NCBI GenBank assembly: GCA_916610825.1
Contig: OU744451.1
Location: 7,547,345-7,611,344, forward strand
DNA from: Haliclystus octoradiatus
Taxonomy: Eukaryota; Cnidaria; Staurozoa; Stauromedusae; Haliclystidae
Direction: 5' to 3'
Length of the DNA stretch: 64,000 nt
The position numbers and the translations under genes are program-made. How positions within the stretch are numbered: position 1 is the first letter of the stretch; every line of letters begins with the position of its first letter. Of the stretch, positions 36,201 to 46,247 are shown in pieces. Under the pieces are notes generated by a model. It made no database searches. It saw only the letters and a program-made list of their open reading frames with translations, and was not told where the DNA came from.

Positions 36201-39200
36201 ATAGTCGATTATAGCAATTAATTTACATTCTCTTATTAGCATTATTGAGGCATTAGTGAGATCATTTTTTATATATTTTCAAATAATGCATTTTTAAAAT
36301 CAATCTTTGAAGTTTTCAATATGTATTGTTTCTCACATTTAATATTTTATGTTTTTTCTTTAATTTTCAAGTTTACAAAAACAGCTAGAAGCCCTAGAAA
36401 CAGAATACGAAAAAAGACCGCCCATAGACAGTTCAATAGGTAAGGTATGCAGCATATAATATTTTAAAAATGATGACTCTTAAATCAATCAGATCCCCTG
36501 CGAAAACAGTTCGTGAACGTTAAATGGCCCCAAATTTCCATGAACTATTCATGAGCTGTTCATGAACTGTCTGTGAGGGTTCATGAACTGTTCATGGACA
36601 GTTTCCTGAAGAGTCCATAAAGATTTCAGGAAAATTGGAGCCATTTAACGTTCATGAACTGTTTTTCGCAGGGGATTACAGAAAAAATTTAACAACTTCT
36701 CAGCCCATTTTACAACTCATTAAGAAAGGTTAGTATCTATTGCATTTTTTAATCTTAAACACAATCCTGATAAGATTGAATGTAATTATACTAACAATAG
36801 AACTCCCTTCTAATTGTTACCCAAACAAACAAGCAGTTTTGCTCAAGGGTTGACCCTGGTCATAATTCATATAGCTTACTTGTGTAATGTAGTTAATATG
36901 TATGCTTTTTATGACCAAATATATACCACATCACATCACATCAATTAAGGAAATGTCAAGAGGATATGACCATATCTATGACTAGGCAAACTTTGTTAAT
37001 CAGCCAAAAGCCTTTATCAACAAGCTCAGTTTAAATTTGAGTAACTATTTTTTTTTTAATTTTACACATGGTAGATTTGTATTAAGTATGCAAAGGTACG
37101 AGAAAGGAATGTTGAAAATTTGTTGAAAACATAATCTATTACAAATAAAAGCAGCCATAAAAAGCCATAAAATGTTCCTATGTTACCTCAACCACGACCC
37201 TGCCACAACCCTGTGAAAAAGGTTACCGGTATTGAGTTCATGAGCATTTAATGAACTTCACAAACATCCATGAACTGTTCATGAGAACCTTATAAACAGT
37301 TCATTAACAATTCGTGAACAGTTCATTAACTGTTTTCTTGTGTGTTGGTGTCTGTAATGGTCATTATTTTCCTATTTCCTTGCCGCTTGTTACATACAGA
37401 TTTAAATTTTCATGCTGTTGCCTTTTTAGATGATATCGCTCCTGCTAATAAACAGCATGATGACAATGACATGGAATACACAATTTACGAATTGCAAGAA
37501 AAGGTACTCAAATGGTTGCTACATTATCCAATGTTGTGAGAATTGCTTGAAAAAATAATTAATTAGATCACAAATTATTTTTGCTAAAAATTTAAAAATT
37601 AAATTACTGATTACTGTTTTTGAAAAAGGTAAAAATTTACAAATTACAAATTAATTCCCAGAAAAAGTAATTAATTACTAATTACTTTGTTACTTTTGAA
37701 ATATTTATCAAAACGTTTCTGCCCGTAAATATTCAAAACAATATATATTTTAGGCTGGACATCAATGCAAAAACAGTTCAGGAGTTCATGAATAGTTCAT
37801 GAACGTTAAATAGCTAAAATTTACAGGAAACTGTTCATGAACAATTCATGAACCCTCACAGACAGTTCATGAACAGTTCTCACAGACAGTTCATGAGAAG
37901 TTCATGAAAATTTGGGGATTGAAATATTGTGAGTTTTTCATTGATGACCACATAACTTTTTTTGGAATTTTAATATTCATTCATAAGTTAAAAATACTTG
38001 CATGTTCTTCTCATTGACTCTAAATTTGTTTGCATTTTCATATTTGGACAATTATAACTGTCCAATGGTGTGACGAATAAATTCTATGAAACAATAAAAT
38101 CTTTTATTTCAAAAATCTTGCCTCTGCTCATATAATTTCAAAAACAAAATATTAAGAAAACAATTAACCAACTCACACAAGCAACAAACATTTCAAATCA
38201 TTTGGGACTGCGAAAACAGTTCAGAAGATCATGAACTGTTCAAGAACTCCTGACCTGTTTTTCGCAGGGGGATATAACCATCATAGATTTAATCAATGAG
38301 TTTAATATTTCAATTTGTGTCTCATTTATCATTACTTGAAATACGATGTTTCAGATTATAACCCTTGCTGATCAGCTAGAACATCTTGAGAAAGAACAGT
38401 ACAAGACCCATTGTCCTATTATTGTATTGAATTCATGTCAGGACAACTTGAGAGCTATTCAGGTAAAACACAAGATATCCCCTGCGAAAAAATCCATGAG
38501 TTCATGAACATTTTTTTGTTGGTTCATGAACAGTTCATGAACAGTTCATGAACAGTCACAAAGAGTTCATGAACACTTCATGAACCGGTTCATGAACTGG
38601 TTCATGAACGTGAAATTGCCCAAAAGTTAATGAACAGTTCATGAACTTTTGGGCAATTTCACGTTCATGAACTCATAAACTTTTTTTCGCAGGGGATATA
38701 TTGAATATAGGCTACCAATAAAACAACTGAAATGTCGATCTCTTAATTAGTCCTTCATCAGATACCTGTTCTTAACGGTTTTCAGTTCCATTTCAGCATT
38801 ATCTTATTATCTTTCTTTGGGGCTTGATATCCCCGTCCCCTGTGGAATCAATGCATTAATGTTAAATGGCCTAATTTTCATGAACGGTTTATAAGCTGTT
38901 CATGAACACTTCATCAACAGTTCATGACAACTGTTCAATTTTTCATGAAAATTGGGTCATTTAACGTTCATGAATTGTTCATGAACTCAGTTAACTTTTT
39001 CACAGGGGACTGACTTGGTAGTTTCCAATTCCAATTTACCATACAAACTCTTACATGAACATTATAATAAACTTTGTACATCATCTCCTCATCTGAAACC
39101 TAGCTTAATGTCTCATTTTTCAGAGGCATCTTAAGATGCAAGAACCAATCCCAACACAACCCATGCAATAACATTGATTGAATTCATGAAACTTCATGAA

Positions 39201-39879
39201 CTTAGTATTAAATAATCTAAAATAAATTGAAATGAAAATACAGTAATTAGTATTATTATTACAGTTGAACTTGCCTTTAATATCCTCCCTCTAGTGCGAA
39301 TGAAAAAGGGGGCATTAAGTGAGGTAGAAATATGAAATTTTGTATGGAGAATAGAAATAGATTAATGTTATGTGGGGATAATTAGCAATGCTGGACATCA
39401 AAAAAGGGATATTAAGTGATATTAACTGTGTTATCATATTATGTCTTGGATCAGACCGCCTACAAATTTAACTTCTTTTACATTTCCAGTGAAAAACCAG
39501 TGATCTCATAAACACATAACAATTCTTGAAAACGAATAATTTATTAAATCCTCCTGATTTTCATAAGCCTTACCCTTACATGGAGTATACATGAGGGATT
39601 GTGGACGCTAGGGGAGATTAACCCAGAACAAATGATTTTCAATAGGAAATCAAAAGTATGACGTAACACCATATCCTTCTCTTTTTAAATGTCTGTAGGA
39701 TGATGTTGAAAATGCAACTATTGTCAATAAAATGCTTTTGAATATCACAGAGGTATGTAATATATATCACAGGGATCACGCTGCATTATATTGATATTTG
39801 AATAATTCTGAAAGAATACCATTGGAAAAGATGTTTTAACTGTAATAGTTTATGTAAACTGATCAGTTAACCTGAATAA

Positions 39880-39950
<71 letters not shown>

Positions 39951-42184
39951 ACTGTTTTGATAAAATTGTCACTTGTTCATGAACACTATAGAAAAACCTT
40001 CCTTAATAATTAAGAAAAATTTATGGAAGAATTTTAGAAATCTTGACAGATTTTTGTAACAAAAATGTTGCTTACTGTCAACTGATAAGATTATTAAAAC
40101 CTACCTTAAATTGACCAATCATATTGCTGGTTTTATATTGACTTGTGGATCAATTGGAAATCTTTAACATTGTTAATAGATATATGCCCTTCTTAACTGT
40201 AGTGAGATAGGATGTGTGCTAATAATGCATTTATTAACGCTCTATAGATGTTTGCTAATCTTTATTTAACCAATATCTCTCAATGGTAAATACTCACATA
40301 ACACTCATATACAAAGTGTTAAATATAGCCTACAGTAATATGAAATGCAAACATTTGATTTGGTGAAGTCCCTACCTATATAAGACAAAGTATTTACTAA
40401 GGCCTGGATTACTATTTAATAAATACAAATATACTTGGTAACTATTCTGTAATCACTGGTAAGGAATGGAACCTGATTAATAATTAATTAAATGTTAATG
40501 GATATAGTTTTGATATTGTACATAATTAATATACCTGTTATATCTTCATTATACGCATTTACTATCAATTCACGTTTTGTTATTTTATGAAAATCCAGGC
40601 AAAGGCTGTAGAACTAAAAGTTTCTTAAATTTTATAGCAATTTAGTATCAAAAGTTGCTTTTATAACGTTTTAAATTCAAAGCTGTGGAAAAGCAAAAAA
40701 CTTAAAACATGAACATTGCCATTTAATAATAATAATAATAATAACATTAAATTTTACACTTCCATACATTATAAACAGCTGAAATGTCGAAAGAGAATAA
40801 GTATTGTAAAATACTTTTACAGTGTATTTCTTATTAGAAGGTATTCGTTTTTTGAATAATTTGAAGAAGTACTAACGTTCCTTAAAACTTCTGAAGGCTT
40901 AATAATACTAAATTTCTTACAAAGAAAAAGGTGTAGGCTAGTACAACAGAGCAGCCATCCAAGTGTTAACACTCCCCTGCGTTTGTCAGCAAATAATTAT
41001 AAACACCATATTCAAATCAAGATCATAATCTTAATCCTCCTATTGATCAGATCCAAATCTATTATTATCATTCCATGTGTTATCATTCCAAGGTGTAATT
41101 TATCAAAATAATCTGATCTGAAGAGGTGTATTATCCACAAAATAATGGATCGGCTTATTGAATTCTTTCCCACCTATAGCATCGTCAATCATCATTCCTT
41201 AGTCATCTTAAATCTGGCACAGCTTCACATTCATATCCGCTAAAAAATAGTTTATTCAGTTGTGAGGGATATATGATTCCACTAAAAATAAATATTTATT
41301 TAGGTTAGCTGTCTTAGCTAATCAGGCATTGGCACCGGCAATCAGGACTCATAATCAATATTTCCGAATTAGCTAGCAAGATCAGAATACTATAATTAGG
41401 AAATATTTAATGGAAAATGTAAACCCTCTCCGTCGTATTACGTACTTTTGCGTGTAGATGAGTAAACGTACCGCTGTTGGCCGAACGTCACGGTCAAACT
41501 CTCTTGTGGTAAAAAAATCGTACATTTTTTGATTTCAAAAAATGGGACACGTCGAAAAACTCTGCGAAAATCTCCAAAACACTATGTTCGAGGTCAAGTT
41601 TAACGAAGAAAGGGTCGCGTCGTGCAAAAACTCAACGATGCCATGTATAGACGATCATATAACGCAGCGCAGTATAAGTTCTAATATCATGGTTCTATCT
41701 AAATCCGTTTTGTCCCAAAAAGCGATATATAAATTTTTAGCCATCTTAAATTTAGCCCCGAATATAGCAGAGCAGATACCCAGCGACCGATGACATTGAA
41801 ACCTATATGAAACCTAAACGCAACGGTAGAACAACGTCAGCAGCGACGTCAAGCAACCTTGAAACAACGTTGCTGTGCTTGTTGGGTATAATCAATCATC
41901 ATTTCTTAAGCTATCTTAAAAATCTAGTATAAAGCTTCATCAGCTATAATGCTTTATTCAGCTCTAAAGGGGTCTTCAATAGAAAATATTTTTGTTAATA
42001 GGTTATAGTTAATAGTTAATCAGTACAGTAATCAATCACCAGGTTTAATCTGAGATATCCGTTTAAAGTCTAAGAGATTGGCCATTCATATTTGTAGTTA
42101 ATGCTACGGCAAATCTTATATAACTTTCTTTATAGAATATTTGTATTATTTTGTTTTCAGGGTTTAGCTCAAAGCTTCCCATGA
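27207..42184 (+). CDS. Coiled-coil protein, C6orf118/TSNAXIP1-like
   Basis: Eleven exons: 27207-27415, 28391-28461, 29407-29598, 30750-30955, 32607-32744, 34081-34268, 36372-36439, 37430-37503, 38355-38462, 39699-39752, 42161-42184. Every border is AG/GT and all phases join, giving 443 residues. The N-terminus has LLDRNEEAHKRDI then GHLNESKL, which I recall as resembling vertebrate C6orf118 (469 residues, similar length). Next come an acidic EEETEEMTD patch, a Ser-rich linker and a helical region (LEKQF...WYRLEAQQKCWKSV...FLKQIQEQYL) like the TSNAXIP1 N-terminal fold, then coiled coil (QLSLEVSRLEDEAASELKEV, LQKQLEALETEYEK, LADQLEHLEKEQY). No catalytic motif. The X-box upstream suggests a ciliary or sperm role. 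Exon structure is firm; family name is tentative. Confidence 0.75.
28676..29240. repeat. GTTCATGAAC-family cluster, degenerate
   Basis: Several overlapping, diverged copies in intron 2: TTCATGAACTGTT and TTCATGAACGTGAAATGGCAC motifs recur near 28780, 29055, 29095, 29155 and 29190. Ends cannot be resolved. Confidence 0.6.
29763..29936. repeat. GTTCATGAAC-family repeat, well-preserved
   Basis: Best intact copy. CCCCTGCGAAAAACAGTTC at the left end is mirrored by GAACTGTTTTCGCAGGGG at the right. Arms carry tandem GTTCATGAAC palindromes separated by A or C, and AAATGGCTCCAATTTTC forms the inner arms. The whole folds into one long hairpin. Intron 3 of the coiled-coil gene. No coding capacity. Confidence 0.9.
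30147..30248. repeat. GTTCATGAAC-family repeat
   Basis: Ends CATTGCGAAAAACAGTTC and GAACTCC...TTTTTCGCAGG with GAGGCCATTAAATG inside. Second copy in intron 3, 210 bp after the first. Confidence 0.85.
31872..32330. mobile_element. 459-bp inverted-repeat transposon carrying a helicase fragment
   Basis: Terminal inverted repeats of about 52 bp starting TAGCCTGCGTACCAGCCCC are identical by eye over most of their length. The flanking duplication is GGGAATCCC (9 bp) at 31863-31871 and 32331-32339. Nine-base duplications suggest a Mutator-like element. There is no transposase; the interior holds the start of a RecQ-like helicase. Intron 4 of the coiled-coil gene. Confidence 0.85.
32005..32238 (+). 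pseudogene. RecQ-like helicase N-terminal fragment captured by a transposon
   Basis: An ATG-initiated frame of 77 residues that begins MAAAQLTTACF, has the helicase motif-0-like LEQRQAIKAFIKGKDIFF and a Walker A loop SANTGYGKS, then ends at a stop just past FVFQSLLYI. RecQ-family helicases continue for several hundred residues with DEAH and further motifs, all absent, so it cannot be an active enzyme. It looks like a captured first coding exon. An in-frame upstream start at 31930 overlaps the terminal repeat and is less likely. Confidence 0.7.
32885..33160 (+). repeat. Possible LTR-retrotransposon leader remnant
   Basis: ATATTGGTGAACCCGACGTG resembles the sequence just inside the 5' LTR of many Ty3/gypsy elements. 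The preceding CTTCATAGAGGCT...CATCCTCTCCCT segment recurs at 33605-33670, as LTR fragments would. No gag or pol follows. Intron 5. Confidence 0.35.
33600..33830. repeat. Related copy of 32930-33060 with B-box-like tail
   Basis: Shares CTTCATAGAGGCT, CATTCATCCTCTCCCT and GGTGGCCAG segments in order with the preceding entry, and ends with GGGTTCAAATCCC, a tRNA B-box-like motif. I cannot say if it is an LTR or SINE fragment. Confidence 0.35.
34660..34792. repeat. GTTCATGAAC-family repeat
   Basis: CCCTTGCGAAAAACAGTTC to GAACTGTTTGTTTGTAGGG; both arms carry paired palindromes. Intron 6. Confidence 0.85.
35035..35210. repeat. GTTCATGAAC-family repeat, degenerate
   Basis: Diverged palindromes with the TGGATCGTTTAACGTTCATG half-core and a GTTTTTACAGG end. 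Intron 6. Confidence 0.6.
35334..35447. repeat. GTTCATGAAC-family repeat
   Basis: CTGCGAAAAACAGTTCAGG to CCTGAACTGTTTTCGCA, with GAGCCATTTAACATTC inside. Intron 6. Confidence 0.85.
35636..35837. repeat. GTTCATGAAC-family repeat, expanded
   Basis: Palindromes at about 35659, 35678, 35717, 35727, 35758 and beyond, so the arms have been internally amplified. Ends CTTGCGAAAACAGTT and CTGTTTTTTGCAGGGG. Intron 6. Confidence 0.85.
36495..36674. repeat. GTTCATGAAC-family repeat
   Basis: CCCCTGCGAAAACAGTTCG to GAACTGTTTTTCGCAGGGG with two AAATGGCCCC-type inner arms. Intron 7, starting 56 bp after the exon. Confidence 0.85.
37545..37700. repeat. TAATTACTAATTACT-type repeat
   Basis: Runs of ATTACTAATTACT and AATTAATTA interspersed repeat; a similar block lies at 48610-48730 in LYRM2 intron 2. 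Intron 8. Confidence 0.5.
37760..37920. repeat. GTTCATGAAC-family repeat, right end lost
   Basis: Starts TGCAAAAACAGTTCAGG and carries arms with CACAGACAGTTCATGA; no matching right terminus. A short separate hairpin copy lies at 38210-38272. Intron 8. Confidence 0.7.
38479..38695. repeat. GTTCATGAAC-family repeat
   Basis: CCCCTGCGAAAAAATCC to TTTTTTTCGCAGGGG flanked by ATAT on both sides. Three palindromes in a row near 38521-38551, and the inner arms around GAACCGGTTC are themselves a perfect palindrome. Intron 9. Confidence 0.85.
38837..39008. repeat. GTTCATGAAC-family repeat
   Basis: CCCCTGTGGAATC to CTTTTTCACAGGGG, with TTAAATGGCCTAATTTTCATG and its mirrored arm. Intron 9. Confidence 0.75.
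39881..39951 (+). repeat. (TGA)n microsatellite, about 70 bp
   Basis: An uninterrupted trinucleotide run in intron 10 of the coiled-coil gene, 129 bp after exon 10. Likely length-polymorphic. Confidence 0.95.
41385..41890. other. Unassigned, GC-richer insert in intron 10
   Basis: Base composition differs from its surroundings. A frame at 41542-41793 starts with an ATG (MGHVEKLCENL) but I recognise no protein. Similar sequence (CAATCATCATT, TTAAGCTATC, TTATTCAG) lies on both sides at 41181-41290 and 41886-41990, as if a segment was inserted between or duplicated with its flanks. Confidence 0.35.
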
Positions 42185-43342
42185 CGTTCTGAATATCAAT
42201 TCCGGTACAAAACCAACCAGATGTCAATGATTACAGTATATAAAATTTGAATTTAAAATAACATCTTTTTGTAATAGTCTTTGTAAATAGTCAAATTTAT
42301 TCTTGTAATAGTTGGTATGGTAACATATTTGATTGACAGCCAAGTGACTTTTTTTTTAGTCCAAAATATTTTTTTCAAGTGGTGTAATTTAACACCATTA
42401 ATACGCTTTCATCTATTTTTAAAAACTCACTGTGCTAATTGTTTGGAACTTAACATTTGAAAGTGTTAATTAGTAATGATTAGGTGGTGGTTTATGCGTA
42501 CCAGACTTGTTAAAATTAGCAATATTGTAAAATTGCATAATATATATTTGGAATCATATTTTTGAAAACCAAAATTTTGTACGTGCAATTTACTCAAACT
42601 TGTTATTGTTTTGAAATGTTTGAAAGTAAGCCTACTTTATAGAAATTCCGAGTGTTTGTTTAAGTTGTGTACACTTTAAACCAGTCATCCCGACAATGTA
42701 CCGGCAGCCAGCAAAAAAACTTTGACCCTTTCAATCCGCAAAAACGGATTCAAAAATGATACATGAATCAATAATAATCACAATAACGGAAAACTTCCTA
42801 CCCACTAAACGGAACTATCGTGCCTGTTTGAAATTTATCAAAACCGGTATACATCAGTATTAAAAATCTGTATTGACATTTGAATCAAAACTTGAAGGAA
42901 GTTGAATCGTATGTTCTGGTTTTCAGAAGAAAAAAAAGAAATTGAATACAAACAATGGAAGGATTGAGAGACACCTGTCAAAATTATTGAGTCGCTTTGC
43001 GATGGTTTAAAATATTTCTGCCAAGCTCATTAAAATGATTTTAATACATCATAATAAAAGAGCAATTATCATCGTTATCATCTACAAAAACGTTAAAGAA
43101 AATTGAGTGACAAAGCTGTCAAAGTCGGATGTTCCTTCACAACTCGACAGTTGTAATAGGTGACATTCTAGAAAAGAGACCGCCAAACATTGAGCTCAGA
43201 AAATCACACAATACTATTTGAAGAGGAAAGCAATTGACGTGTGGAGAAAATTGTGAAGCGAAAACACAACATTTTCAGTAAAAAAGCGAGCCCTTTACAG
43301 AGGAGATTTACAAACGACAGCGGTTTTACATACATAAACACA
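42185..43342. other. Intergenic and Frizzled 5' leader
   Basis: Holds the 3' UTR of the coiled-coil gene and the upstream region of the Frizzled gene. No conserved element, core promoter or transposon could be identified with confidence. Confidence 0.5.
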
Positions 43343-45643
43343 ATGACGATATTGGCAATATTATTATTATTAGTAGGAAAGAATAACACGTTACTATTCT
43401 CTTGTCAAAAGCCACGCTTAAAGCCATGTGTTCAATTCAACTTTTTGATTATTATAACTTTATTTATCGCAGCAAGCAACAGTGCTTTGACATCTACAAC
43501 TAATAAAAAATGTCAGCGAATAAATATTATACCATGTCAAGATTTTTATAATTCAACATATTATCCTAATCCGTTGGTTGACGTTGACACGCAAGAAGAA
43601 GCTGCTAGAACTGTTCATGAATTTCATACTTTATTTACATTAAATTGTGCTCCATTACTTCGCTTTTTTGTTTGTTCAATGTATGTACCTATGTGTTATG
43701 AAAGAAATGGTGTTGCAGAAACTGTACATTCGTGTCGGCCAATTTGTGAACAAGCTAGAAAAGGATGCGAGCCACTTATGGTTAGATTTGGTTTCTTATG
43801 GCCAGAAAAGTTGGATTGTAGAAAGTTGCCATATTCTAGTAGCTCTACATCTTTATGCATGTCTGCTCCAACTGGTATGGGGGAAAAGAATGATACAAAT
43901 TCCAAAGGTACAAAAACTACACCAATATTGCCCTCATTCACAGGTTCATCTCTTGTAACGCGATCACCAATAGTAACAGAAAATGTATTAGACATTCTTC
44001 CAAGAACTCGTGAAGATTTATTGGAATTGTTACGGCAAAAAGGAATAGCTGAAAGAAAAGATTTTAATTGGGATTTATTCAAAGGCAAAGCTGTTTATAA
44101 TATCTCATTAGATACACAATTTCTATGTGATTTATTAAGCCCTAAATTTATCTATGTTGAAAATGAAAAAGATGGGGGCAAATGTTTACAAAGTTGTAAC
44201 AGCACAATAGCATTCAATTCGTCAGATAAAAACTTTTCATTTTTTTGGATCAGCGTTTGGGCAATAATATGTTTAATATCAACAACAGTAACAGTTTTAA
44301 CATTTTGTATAGATACAAAACGGTTTCGTTATCCAGAAAGACCAATCGTATTTTTATCAATGTGTTATTTGATGTGTTCAGTTGGTTTTATCGTCAGGAT
44401 GATTGCAGGTCGTGACGTTATTTCATGTAGAAAATTAAAAGATGAATCTCATTTAATGATAGCTGGTGGTACAGCACCTCCGGGGTGTGTTTTTGTATTT
44501 GTAATGTTATATTATTTTACAATGGCATCATCAATTTGGTGGGTTATTTTATCATTAACATGGTTTTTAACTTCGGCTTTAAAATGGGGACATGAAGCTG
44601 TTCAAAAATACACAGCCTTATTTCATACTATCGCATGGACTTTACCAGCCTTACTAACGATAATTGCCTTGGTAACACGTAAAGTTGATGCTGATGAACT
44701 GTCAGGGATTTGTTTTATAGGAAATACAGACAGTAAGAATTTATTGTGGTTTATCATTCTTCCTTTGTCAATATTTCTTTTTATCGGGAGTATCTTTGTT
44801 ATCACTGGTTTTACAGCTTTGTTTAAAATAAGAAAGATTCTAAGACGTAAAACAAATACATTTAAACTTGAAAGATTAATGTTTCGTATTGGTATGTTCA
44901 CAGTACTTTATATTGTTCCTGCATCATTTGTAATTGGCTGTTTTGTAAGAGATTATATCAGATTAATAGGTATGGAAAAGGCCGAAGGCAATGTTGTTAA
45001 TTGTCTTGTTAGGCCATTATGTGTCAAAAAATATCCAGCTGAAATTGAAATTATTTACTTGAAATATTTCATGTTATTAGTTGTTGGTATTACATCTGGT
45101 TTATGGATATGGACATCTAAAACACTATCATCATGGCGTACATGTTATCATAAATGCAGTAAAGGCAAAAACATCGATGCTATTAGTCCAAAGAAAGCTG
45201 AACCTAAACCACCGGTTGCTAGAAGTGTTTCAGTTCAGCAGGAATATGCTCATTTAATATCAAACCCTCATAATAATCACACAGCAGAAATAATGAATCG
45301 TCAAGATGGCATGGATAGTGTATCGTTACCTCCGCAACCTATGATTCAGCATAATCCATATATGCATCCACCTATTCAGATACAGCTTAGCCAACCGCAA
45401 TATATGCCATACAACATTCAACCCCAGCAAATGCAGCCAATGCAATATACCCCACAAAGAACTATGATGGATTTCCCAGTAAGAAGTCATTCTGCAAGTC
45501 ACTCTGCATCTGGTCCCGATGGTAGTTCTGCATCAACTTCATCAAATAAAATGCCGCAAACGCCTATGAGAGGGACCAGTATGTCAACACCCCGCAGTAG
45601 CTGTTCAAGTAACTTTAAACGTAATGAAACAGCCATGATATAG
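43343..45643 (+). CDS. FZD: Frizzled-family Wnt receptor, intronless
   Basis: Seven-pass plasma-membrane receptor for Wnt ligands. The frame is open from 43241, but that position is GTG; the first in-frame ATG is 43343, giving 766 residues. A hydrophobic N-terminus contains MTILAILLLLVG and FLIIITLFIAASNSA, either of which could act in the signal peptide. The cysteine-rich domain has all ten cysteines (first residue 57, tenth 172). A 120-residue linker follows, longer than usual and with a predicted helix. TM1 begins near residue 300; YPERPIVFLS and the long C-terminal stretch LERLMFRIGMFTVLY are typical. The Dishevelled-binding KTxxxW motif is KTLSSW at 593-598. The ~165-residue tail is rich in Gln, Pro and Met and ends ETAMI, not a class I PDZ ligand. 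CRPICEQAR and LCMSAP recall FZD9/10, but subfamily is not settled. Confidence 0.96.
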   Translation: MTILAILLLLVGKNNTLLFSCQKPRLKPCVQFNFLIIITLFIAASNSALTSTTNKKCQRINIIPCQDFYNSTYYPNPLVDVDTQEEAARTVHEFHTLFTLNCAPLLRFFVCSMYVPMCYERNGVAETVHSCRPICEQARKGCEPLMVRFGFLWPEKLDCRKLPYSSSSTSLCMSAPTGMGEKNDTNSKGTKTTPILPSFTGSSLVTRSPIVTENVLDILPRTREDLLELLRQKGIAERKDFNWDLFKGKAVYNISLDTQFLCDLLSPKFIYVENEKDGGKCLQSCNSTIAFNSSDKNFSFFWISVWAIICLISTTVTVLTFCIDTKRFRYPERPIVFLSMCYLMCSVGFIVRMIAGRDVISCRKLKDESHLMIAGGTAPPGCVFVFVMLYYFTMASSIWWVILSLTWFLTSALKWGHEAVQKYTALFHTIAWTLPALLTIIALVTRKVDADELSGICFIGNTDSKNLLWFIILPLSIFLFIGSIFVITGFTALFKIRKILRRKTNTFKLERLMFRIGMFTVLYIVPASFVIGCFVRDYIRLIGMEKAEGNVVNCLVRPLCVKKYPAEIEIIYLKYFMLLVVGITSGLWIWTSKTLSSWRTCYHKCSKGKNIDAISPKKAEPKPPVARSVSVQQEYAHLISNPHNNHTAEIMNRQDGMDSVSLPPQPMIQHNPYMHPPIQIQLSQPQYMPYNIQPQQMQPMQYTPQRTMMDFPVRSHSASHSASGPDGSSASTSSNKMPQTPMRGTSMSTPRSSCSSNFKRNETAMI

Positions 45644-46200
45644 AAGAAGCTGCATCAGTGGCGGTATCATATCATATAGGCATATATATACATTAATGAT
45701 AATTTGATAAACAATTCTCAAGTATGGAATGGCAATTGTCTTTCATGCACTGGTAATAATATTCGGATATCAAATATTGCAAAATTGAAAAAATACTTGA
45801 AAAAGATTCTTAATAATATAAATATCTGTTAGAGGAACTTTATTTACTTATTAAATATATATTTTATTCTTTACGTATGTTTGTGTTGAATCTGCAAACT
45901 TTATCTAAGACCTTTCTTTCTTCCAATGGATTCAAAGCATATCTAGATCTTTGCTTCTGATCATGTTCTGATTCCATCACTTTGGTGCAAAGACTAATGC
46001 TCAGCTTCTTCGATAAGAACGGGTTCTAAACCCAGGGTGTCTTGATTGTGTTTAGATAAACACTTACATCATTTAACGTGATAAAATATTAAATCCCCAT
46101 TCATATCCTATATTGTTTTGTACCCTTTTGTTCATTTTTTTTGCCCTACAAAATCTTTGTTTACAAGTGACAGAAAAAATACCATACACGTGGTTTTCGG
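45644..46200. other. Frizzled 3' UTR and intergenic spacer
   Basis: AT-rich with no ORF of note. The spacer to LYRM2 is only about 600 bp in total. Confidence 0.5.
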
Positions 46201-46213
46201 TTTTCCCGCGAAA
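46201..46213. promoter_or_regulatory. E2F-like site before LYRM2
   Basis: TTTTCCCGCGAAA is a near-palindromic match to the E2F core TTTSSCGC and lies 35 bp before the LYRM2 ATG, within or beside the probable 5' UTR. It is a single short motif, so chance remains possible. Confidence 0.35.
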
Positions 46214-46247
46214 GAGGTTCGCTATTTTGCTCTCGAAACTTATGAAG

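Noticed and set aside
41542..41793. 83-codon frame MGHVEKLCENL as a gene
   Set aside because: Has an ATG and GC-richer sequence but no homology I recognise and stops in the flanks; kept only as an unassigned insert.
43241..43342. Frizzled start at 43241
   Set aside because: The codon there is GTG and the translated part is not signal-like; the first in-frame ATG is 43343.
43696..44088. 130-codon minus-strand frame inside Frizzled
   Set aside because: Antisense shadow of a strongly conserved coding region.
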